From contig OW818684.1 in NCBI GenBank assembly GCA_942493135.1, forward strand, positions 930,001 to 994,000: a stretch of DNA of 64,000 nucleotides. The letters are read 5' to 3'. Shown piece by piece: positions 58,341 through 64,000 of the stretch (its first letter is position 1; each line of letters starts with the position of its first letter). The stretch is from Planctellipticum sp942493135. Its GTDB lineage: Bacteria > Planctomycetota > Planctomycetia > Planctomycetales > Planctomycetaceae. The position numbers and the translations under genes were made by a program. A model generated the notes under the pieces. That model was given only the letters and a program-made list of their open reading frames with translations, searched no databases and had not been told where the DNA came from.

Positions 58341-59330
58341 ATGCGCAGGCCTCGTATCGGATTCACCCTCATTGAGCTGCTGGTGGTGATCGCGATCATC
58401 GCGATCCTCATTGCCTTGCTGCTGCCGGCCGTGCAGCAGGCCCGCGAGGCGGCCCGGAGGACGCAGTGCAAGAACAGCCTCAAACAGCAGGGTCTGGCGA
58501 TCCACAACTACCACGACGTGTATAGCTCGTTCCCGATCGGCGAGCAGAGTCCCTTTTACAAGCCCAACTGGCGCGTCGGCCTCCTGCCGTACCTCGACCA
58601 GGCGCCGCTTTTCAACAAACTCAACTTCGATGCAGCCCCGCGGAGCGTCAGTACTTTCGGCAATTTTGCCTCGGGGGCGGGTCAGCCGACATCGGGCTAT
58701 GGCACGCAGAACGCGGTCCTCACCGGCTTGATCGTGCCTAGCTTCGAATGCCCATCCAGTCCCCTGGATAACAAATCGAATTCGGGTCCAACGAAAAACA
58801 ACGGCGAATTCGGCCAGACCCACGACTATGTCGGCATCATGGGGGCCACACCCGATCCGGCCGGTCGGACGACCGGAACTTGCTCGGCTCAGACGGGCTA
58901 CGGCGGCATCTACTGCAACTCGGGGCTGCTGATTCCTAACAAGAACTTCAATATTTCCGCCTGCGTCGACGGCACGTCGAATACGCTGATTATCGCCGAG
59001 CAGTCCGGCGTAGTCGCCCTCCAGGACATTCGCAGCGTCTACTATGGCGGCTGGTCGGGAGTGACCTCTGGCGGCGATCCAGCCGGTTTCACCGGCAGCC
59101 CCTGGGGGAGCGGAACGACCACCGTCCGATACGCGATCAACTCGAAGACGACCGCCGTCGGTTCAGACAACACCTGGGACGCCAATACGGTGCTCAACAG
59201 CTACCATGTCGGCGGGATTCACGCTCTGCTGGCCGATGGAAGCGTCCGTTTTCTCTCGGAGAATATGGATTTCACGACGCTGACCCGCATCTGTTCAAAA
59301 GACGATGCCCAGGTCACCTCAGACTTCTAA
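58341..59330 (+). CDS. DUF1559 pseudopilin-like protein
   Basis: A 329-residue DUF1559 protein. The prepilin-type N terminus RRPRIGFTLIELLVVIAIIA has the cleavage site after Gly7 and the Glu at mature position 5; the hydrophobic helix runs into PAVQQAREAARRTQCKNSLK, the hallmark of this planctomycete family. The globular part ends with the typical GGIHALLADGSVRFLSENMD. Many paralogues exist in planctomycete genomes, functions unknown; they are probably assembled or processed by a type II-like system. A strong AGGAGC site lies upstream. It precedes a small lipoprotein and a CRTAC1 gene on the same strand. Confidence 0.95.
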   Translation: MRRPRIGFTLIELLVVIAIIAILIALLLPAVQQAREAARRTQCKNSLKQQGLAIHNYHDVYSSFPIGEQSPFYKPNWRVGLLPYLDQAPLFNKLNFDAAPRSVSTFGNFASGAGQPTSGYGTQNAVLTGLIVPSFECPSSPLDNKSNSGPTKNNGEFGQTHDYVGIMGATPDPAGRTTGTCSAQTGYGGIYCNSGLLIPNKNFNISACVDGTSNTLIIAEQSGVVALQDIRSVYYGGWSGVTSGGDPAGFTGSPWGSGTTTVRYAINSKTTAVGSDNTWDANTVLNSYHVGGIHALLADGSVRFLSENMDFTTLTRICSKDDAQVTSDF

Positions 59331-59472
59331 CGCGGCGTGTCCGAACCTCGGTCGTGCGTGAGTTCCGGCAGACCGAGGTCGATTTCCTCAGCACGGCGAC
59401 CTGCCGCTCGACCGAGCGGACAGGTCGCCCATTCTGGCAGCAGGCGTTCCTTGAAACGCAGGAGAGTTTTTG

Positions 59473-59883
59473 ATGAGTTTGTTCTGGAAATCGCTCACCG
59501 CATCGCTCTGCCTTGCGGTCCTCGGAACCATCGGCTGCGGCGGCGGGCCGACCGGTCCCGTGATGGCCTCGGCCAAAGGCAAAGTGACGCACGGCGACCA
59601 GCCAGTTGCCGGCGCGATGCTCAACTTCGAATCGACGAACGGCCAGGCCGCCAGCACCAAACTCTCTGCAACGGGCGAATACGATATCCCGCAGATCGCC
59701 GTCGGCGAATACACCGTGACGCTGTCGCAGCCGAGCGAAGAGCAGGAAGCGGGGTTGCCGACCCCCGGCGGTAAGCCGACCCCGCCGCCGTTTCCGCCGC
59801 AGTTTCAAACGGCGGCGACGTCGACGCTGAAAGCCAAAATTGAGAAGGGAAAGAACGAGCACAACTTCGATCTTTCCAAGTAA
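59473..59883 (+). CDS. Small carboxypeptidase-regulatory-like lipoprotein
   Basis: A 136-residue protein. Signal SLCLAVLGTIGCGGG has a lipobox with Cys about 22. The rest is one beta-sandwich domain with AKGKVTHGDQPVAGAMLNFE, ATGEYDIPQIAVGEYTVTLS, similar to carboxypeptidase regulatory (Ig-like) domains, then a proline-rich segment (PTPPPFPPQF). Such small lipoproteins often follow DUF1559 genes in planctomycetes. GGAGAG precedes ATG 59473. The stop shares one base with the next start. Confidence 0.85.
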   Translation: MSLFWKSLTASLCLAVLGTIGCGGGPTGPVMASAKGKVTHGDQPVAGAMLNFESTNGQAASTKLSATGEYDIPQIAVGEYTVTLSQPSEEQEAGLPTPGGKPTPPPFPPQFQTAATSTLKAKIEKGKNEHNFDLSK

Positions 59884-62843
59884 TGATGACCCCGCGGCAA
59901 TCGAGATTCCCTTCAGGACGGCGAGCGGCAATCCGCTGCGCCGTCCTGTTGCTTTTCACAGCAAGCCTCAACGGACTCGGCTGCGGAAGGAACGGCCCTT
60001 CGGCCGATTCCCTGCAATCGGCCCGCATCGCTCTTGTCGAGCACGAGTTTGCTCTCGCCGAACAACTCGCCCTGCGGTCGGCCGAGAGTCAGCCGGAGAA
60101 TTCTGACGCCTGGAAACTCGCCGCCCGCGCCGCATTGAAGTCCGGCGCGATGAACCGTGCAGCGAACCATCTGGCGAAAATCCCCGACAGCGACGATCCC
60201 ACCGGCGCCGTGCGACTGCAGGAGATCGATCTGCTCCTGTTCGAACTTCACCAGCTCACCGCCGCAGAGGCAGTGATCAAGGCACTGCGGCAGCGGCAGC
60301 CCGATTCGCTCGACCTGCAGGAGCGATTGGGGTATCTGTTCGGTCTGACGGGGCGGAGCTGGGAGGCGGAAGAGCCCCGGATGAAGCTTCTCGCCGCCGG
60401 CCGCGAGCCCGCCGTCATGCTCTGGCTCCTCTGCCTCGGCGACGACGCCATCGAGAACGTGGAATCACTGCCGCCCGTCCCCGATGACACCGACGACCCA
60501 TTGCTCGCGCTGGCGGTAGGTCGCTTTCGCATGGAGCGCGAGAGTATCGCCCGGGGAGCGCCGCTGCTGGAACGGGCCGCAGCGCTTGCTCCGGAACTTG
60601 AGGAGACTCAAGTGCGACTCGGCCGGGCGCTCATCGATTCCCGATCGACGGACGAGTTCGGCCGCTGGCTCGCCGACCGGCCTCGGAGCACATGGAGTCA
60701 CCCCGGAATCTGGGTTCTCGCCGGCCGCTGGGCGCAGGATGTCGGACAACCCCGCTCCGCTGCCCGCTGTTACTGGGAAGCCCTCCGCCGGAACCCGAAT
60801 CTTTCACATGCCTGCTATCAGCTCGCGAGGCTGCTCGAAACCGAAGGCCGCGGCGAGGATGCCGAGCCATTCCGCCGTCGTTCGCAGCAACTGCTGGAAT
60901 ACCTCAACGCCGTCAAGTCGGCGCGAGAAACATTCAGCCCGGACTCCTGGCAGGCGGCGATCGCGCTGGCGGACCAGCTCGCTCTCGCGCGGGAAACTCG
61001 CGGCTGGGTCCTGCTTGGCCGGCAGCATCTCGGCAACGTCGCCATTGTCCGAGTCTGGGAAGAACGACTCAAGTCATCTGCAGATGATGCCTCGTGGCAG
61101 CGGGTCTCGGACCGGGACAATCCCGCACACCGGCTTGACCTGTCCGATTGGCCGCTTCCCCAATGGCCGGAGACGTCGGTCGCTCCGCAATCGAGCTTGC
61201 CGATCGCCGCGGCCCCCGGAAGCCTCCGCTTTGAAGAGGTGGCCGGCCAGATGGGCCTCGATTTCCTGTATTTCCAAAGCCCGGTCTCCGCCGAACACGG
61301 TCCGCGGATGTTCGAGTTCACCGGCGGCGGAGTCGCTGTCCTCGATTTTGACCTCGACGGCTGGCCCGATACCTTCCTGACGCAGGGCTGCGACTGGCCG
61401 CTCGAACACGCCACTCCGCCCGACGTTGCGCAGTCGCGCCGGCTCGACCGGCTCTATCGCAATCGGCGCGGCGAACGCTTCGAAGACGTCACCGCCGCCG
61501 CACAAGTCGCTGAGTTCCGCTATGGCCAGGGGGTCGCCGTCGGCGATTTCAATACCGATGGATTTCCCGATCTGCTCGTTGCTAACATCGGACGTAACAC
61601 TCTGCTGGTCAATCAGGGGGACGGGACTTTCGCGGACGTCACCGATCAGGCCGGCGTTGGTGGCAACTCGTGGAGCACCAGCGCCGTACTGGCGGATCTC
61701 AACGGCGATGGCCTGCCCGATCTCTACGTCGCCAATTACCTGGAATCGGCCGACATCTACACCCGCACCTGCCCCGATCCGCCGCGCACGCCGCGAATCT
61801 GCCTGCCGCAGTCGTTCTCCGGCGCTCAGGATGAATGCTACTTCAATCAGGGGGACGGCACGTTTGCCCCGGCCGAACTCGGTGATGCTCGGGGTAAAGG
61901 TCTCGGCGTCCTCGTCGGCCGGCTCAGCGGGGAGTCCGTGCCCACAGTCCTCGTTGCGAACGATACGCAGCCAAACTTTCTCTGGCGCCCGCTGCACTCT
62001 GACAGCGGTTCCTGGCGGTTCGAAGACCGGGCTTTCCTGGCCGGCGTCGCGCTCAGCGGGGATGGTCGGGCGCAGGCCGACATGGGGATCGCGGCGGGAG
62101 ATGTTGACGGCAACGGGCTGACCGATCTCTACATCACCAAGTTCTACAACGAGGCCAGCACGCTCTATCTGCAGGAGTCCCCCGGCAGCTTTACGGACGC
62201 CACCGCCGCAGCGGGGCTCCGCGAGAACAGCCTGCATCGGCTGGGTTTCGGAACCCAGTTCCTGGACGCCGATCTCGACGGCTGGCTCGATCTGCTCGTC
62301 ACGAACGGCCACATCGACAATCTCGAACATCGGCGCGAACCCTTCCGCCACCCCCCCCAGCTTTTCCGAAATGTCGGTCAGGGCCGCTTTATCGAAGTCT
62401 CTCCCGCCGATGCCGGCCCATTCTTTGAAGGTCTCTGGCGCGGCCGAGGACTGGCGCGGCTGGACTGGAATCGCGACGGTCTCCCGGATGCCGTGATCTC
62501 CCACCTCGACGATCCAGCCGCGCTGCTCGAAAACCGCAGCCCGCGGGCCGGCAAGTTCCTGTCGCTGTCACTGCGCGGCACGACGGGCGTTCGCGAGGCC
62601 ATCGGCGCAATCGTGCGGATCGGAACGGGAGGGCGGACGATCGTGGCTGAGCTGACCGCCGGCGATGGCTATCAGGCTGCGAACGAACGAGTTCTGCATT
62701 TCGGCGTCGGTCCGCACAATGCCGTCCAGGTGACTATCCAGTGGCCAACCGGCGGCCATCAGGTCTTTGCGGACGTCGTCACCGACAGTCGCTGGATCGC
62801 GATCGAAGGTCGCCCGGATCTCGTGCAAATGTCCGCCGAGTAG
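59883..62843 (+). CDS. CRTAC1-type lipoprotein (TPR + FG-GAP + ASPIC/UnbV)
   Basis: A 986-residue protein. Signal ending SLNGLGC34 is a lipobox. Residues 40-410 are helical TPR-like repeats (AEQLALRSAESQPENSDAWK, AARCYWEALRRNPNLSHACY). From about 440 the FG-GAP/VCBS propeller carries calcium-type loops: AVLDFDLDGWPDTFLTQG, VAVGDFNTDGFPDLLVANIG, VLADLNGDGLPDLYVANYLE, AGDVDGNGLTDLYITKF, FLDADLDGWLDLLVTNGHID, and the end (GAIVRIGTGGRTIVAELTAG) is ASPIC/UnbV. Probably a surface or periplasmic binding protein. Start 59883, or 59886 (ATGATG). Confidence 0.92.
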   Translation: MMTPRQSRFPSGRRAAIRCAVLLLFTASLNGLGCGRNGPSADSLQSARIALVEHEFALAEQLALRSAESQPENSDAWKLAARAALKSGAMNRAANHLAKIPDSDDPTGAVRLQEIDLLLFELHQLTAAEAVIKALRQRQPDSLDLQERLGYLFGLTGRSWEAEEPRMKLLAAGREPAVMLWLLCLGDDAIENVESLPPVPDDTDDPLLALAVGRFRMERESIARGAPLLERAAALAPELEETQVRLGRALIDSRSTDEFGRWLADRPRSTWSHPGIWVLAGRWAQDVGQPRSAARCYWEALRRNPNLSHACYQLARLLETEGRGEDAEPFRRRSQQLLEYLNAVKSARETFSPDSWQAAIALADQLALARETRGWVLLGRQHLGNVAIVRVWEERLKSSADDASWQRVSDRDNPAHRLDLSDWPLPQWPETSVAPQSSLPIAAAPGSLRFEEVAGQMGLDFLYFQSPVSAEHGPRMFEFTGGGVAVLDFDLDGWPDTFLTQGCDWPLEHATPPDVAQSRRLDRLYRNRRGERFEDVTAAAQVAEFRYGQGVAVGDFNTDGFPDLLVANIGRNTLLVNQGDGTFADVTDQAGVGGNSWSTSAVLADLNGDGLPDLYVANYLESADIYTRTCPDPPRTPRICLPQSFSGAQDECYFNQGDGTFAPAELGDARGKGLGVLVGRLSGESVPTVLVANDTQPNFLWRPLHSDSGSWRFEDRAFLAGVALSGDGRAQADMGIAAGDVDGNGLTDLYITKFYNEASTLYLQESPGSFTDATAAAGLRENSLHRLGFGTQFLDADLDGWLDLLVTNGHIDNLEHRREPFRHPPQLFRNVGQGRFIEVSPADAGPFFEGLWRGRGLARLDWNRDGLPDAVISHLDDPAALLENRSPRAGKFLSLSLRGTTGVREAIGAIVRIGTGGRTIVAELTAGDGYQAANERVLHFGVGPHNAVQVTIQWPTGGHQVFADVVTDSRWIAIEGRPDLVQMSAE

Positions 62844-62980
62844 CGGCCAGTCCGCACGCGAGCCCGATGTACCAGCCCCCGGCATGCTGCTGAGGGTCTC
62901 GCAACCTTGCCAGGCCGGCCCGCAGCGCCGAAGATGCCTCGGCAATTCAGCCAGCTGGAGCCCCAACAGGAGTTGTCATC

Positions 62981-64000
62981 ATGCAGGCCCGTATTCGCCT
63001 GGGAGGTTTGATCGCGGCGATTCTCTGCACGCCCCTGTCGCTCCCCGCCGCGGCCAAACCCAACGTCATCCTGATCATGACCGACGATCAGGGATACGGC
63101 GACTTGAGCTGTCACGGCAACGACGAGCTGGCGACGCCGCATCTCGATGCCCTCCACAAGGACAGCGTCCGGCTGACGAACTACCACGTCGATCCGACCT
63201 GTTCGCCGACGCGGTCCGCGCTGATGACCGGGCGCTATTCCAGCAGGACCGGCGTCTGGCACACCATCCTCGGCCGGTCGCTGATGCGAGCCGACGAAAC
63301 CACGCTCGCCGACGTCTTCAAGCACAACGGCTACCGGACCGGCATCTTCGGCAAGTGGCACCTGGGGGATACCGCCCCGCTCCGTCCACAGGACCGGGGG
63401 TTCGACGAATGCCTGGTGCACGGCGGCGGCGGTGTCGGGCAGACGCCCGACTCCTGGGGCAACGACTATTTCGACGATACCTACTGGCACAACGGCAAGC
63501 CGGAACAACAGCAGGGATATTGCACGGACGTGTTCTTCGCCGCTGCGACGAAGTTCCTCGAGCAGCCGGGCAAGGAACCGTTCTTCCTGTACCTGCCGAC
63601 CAACGCGCCGCACGGTCCGTACCTGGTCGATCCGAAGTACAGCGAGCCCTTCAAGCAGGCCGGTATTGCATCGCCCCGGGCCGAGTTCTACGGCATGCTG
63701 GTCAACATCGACGAGAACGTCGGCCGGCTGCGGGCACGGTTGCAGGAGCGCGGCCTCGCGGAGAACACCGTATTCCTCTTCACGACCGATAACGGAACCG
63801 CGGCCGGTCCCAACGGCGGCCTGCGCGGCAAAAAGGGTTCGCAATACGAAGGAGGACATCGCGTCCCCTGCTTCTGGCACTGGCCGGCGGGAGGCCTGCG
63901 CGGCGGTCGCGATGTCACTCCATTGACAGCGCATATCGACCTGCTGCCAACGCTGGTCGAGCTGTGCGGTCTGACCTGCCCGCCGACGAAGCCGCTTGAT
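62981..64000 (+). CDS. Type I sulfatase (arylsulfatase-like), 3' end outside
   Basis: The first 340 codons of a sulfatase; the frame stays open to the window end. A signal peptide (LGGLIAAILCTPLSLPAAA) is followed by NVILIMTDDQGYGDLSCHGN (metal-binding D35, D36) and the formylglycine motif C74-S-P-T-R. Then come FGKWHLGDTAPLRPQDRGFD and FTTDNGTAAGPNGGLRGKKG, as in arylsulfatase A type enzymes. AGGAG lies eight bases ahead of the ATG. It starts 137 bases after the CRTAC1 gene. Substrate unknown. Confidence 0.93.
   Translation, partial: MQARIRLGGLIAAILCTPLSLPAAAKPNVILIMTDDQGYGDLSCHGNDELATPHLDALHKDSVRLTNYHVDPTCSPTRSALMTGRYSSRTGVWHTILGRSLMRADETTLADVFKHNGYRTGIFGKWHLGDTAPLRPQDRGFDECLVHGGGGVGQTPDSWGNDYFDDTYWHNGKPEQQQGYCTDVFFAAATKFLEQPGKEPFFLYLPTNAPHGPYLVDPKYSEPFKQAGIASPRAEFYGMLVNIDENVGRLRARLQERGLAENTVFLFTTDNGTAAGPNGGLRGKKGSQYEGGHRVPCFWHWPAGGLRGGRDVTPLTAHIDLLPTLVELCGLTCPPTKPLD

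Overview
The window looks like a chromosomal segment of a high-GC planctomycete (Planctomycetota, probably class Planctomycetia). The evidence is the family content: paired cytochrome-type DUF1549/DUF1553 and DUF1501 proteins, a DUF1592/DUF1552 pair, a DUF1559 pseudopilin, sulfatases, PQQ-propeller proteins, a CRTAC1 (ASPIC/UnbV) lipoprotein, PEGA and DUF3500 proteins and Uma2 nucleases. LpxI and LpxD indicate a lipid A type outer membrane. No rRNA, CRISPR array, prophage or insertion-sequence transposase was recognised. The assignment rests on family recognition alone.

Layout. 1-2.3 kb: end of gatA and complete gatB (tRNA amidotransferase). 2.3-10.7 kb: an iron-sulfur locus. A divergent DUF971 gene faces a sufR-like regulator, followed on the + strand by a lone nuoB-like gene, sufC, a Uma2 nuclease gene, sufB, two tandem Uma2 genes, sufD and a Rieske-MIP18 (SufT-like) fusion. 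No cysteine desulfurase is present. 11-25 kb: mostly single genes or short runs (SulP transporter, SMP-30-like propeller, DUF3500, membrane PQQ propeller, sulfatase, DCC thiol oxidoreductase, an unrecognised 270-residue protein with an HExxH motif, a frameshifted aminotransferase, enolase, macro domain, amidohydrolase). 25-31.5 kb: a type II secretion F-domain protein, then the DUF1553-DUF1501 pair. 31.9-35.3 kb: tRNA-Gln and a bifunctional proline dehydrogenase/P5C dehydrogenase. 35.9-41 kb: LolC/E-like permease and LolD-like ATPase, branched-chain aminotransferase, HlyD-type adaptor. 41.2-44.4 kb: translationally overlapping ATP-grasp and ADP-ribosylglycohydrolase genes, and a prokaryotic pentameric ligand-gated ion channel. 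44.6-48.5 kb: coupled DUF1592-DUF1552 genes. 48.6-57.7 kb: PEGA lipoprotein, AroH chorismate mutase, lipoprotein, glycosyltransferase-like membrane protein, PQQ propeller, CheX, FHA protein, LpxI, LpxD. 58.3-64 kb: DUF1559 pseudopilin, small lipoprotein, CRTAC1 lipoprotein and a sulfatase cut by the window edge.

The intergenic spaces are rich in palindromic and dispersed repeats. A ~150-bp element occurs twice, each time directly behind a stop codon and in the same orientation to the preceding gene. A palindrome family has GGGTGGC/GCCACCC ends and includes one perfect 32-bp inverted repeat. A CTCCGCG/CTCTGCG word repeat occurs four times, two copies being inverted around tRNA-Gln. A 7-bp microsatellite of two alternating units is also present.

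The most unusual gene arrangement is the SUF locus. Three Uma2 nuclease genes sit between its scaffold genes, it carries a solitary NuoB-like Fe-S subunit, and it has separate genes carrying the two accessory domains (MIP18-like and DUF971) that are fused to a P-loop core in HCF101-type Fe-S carriers.
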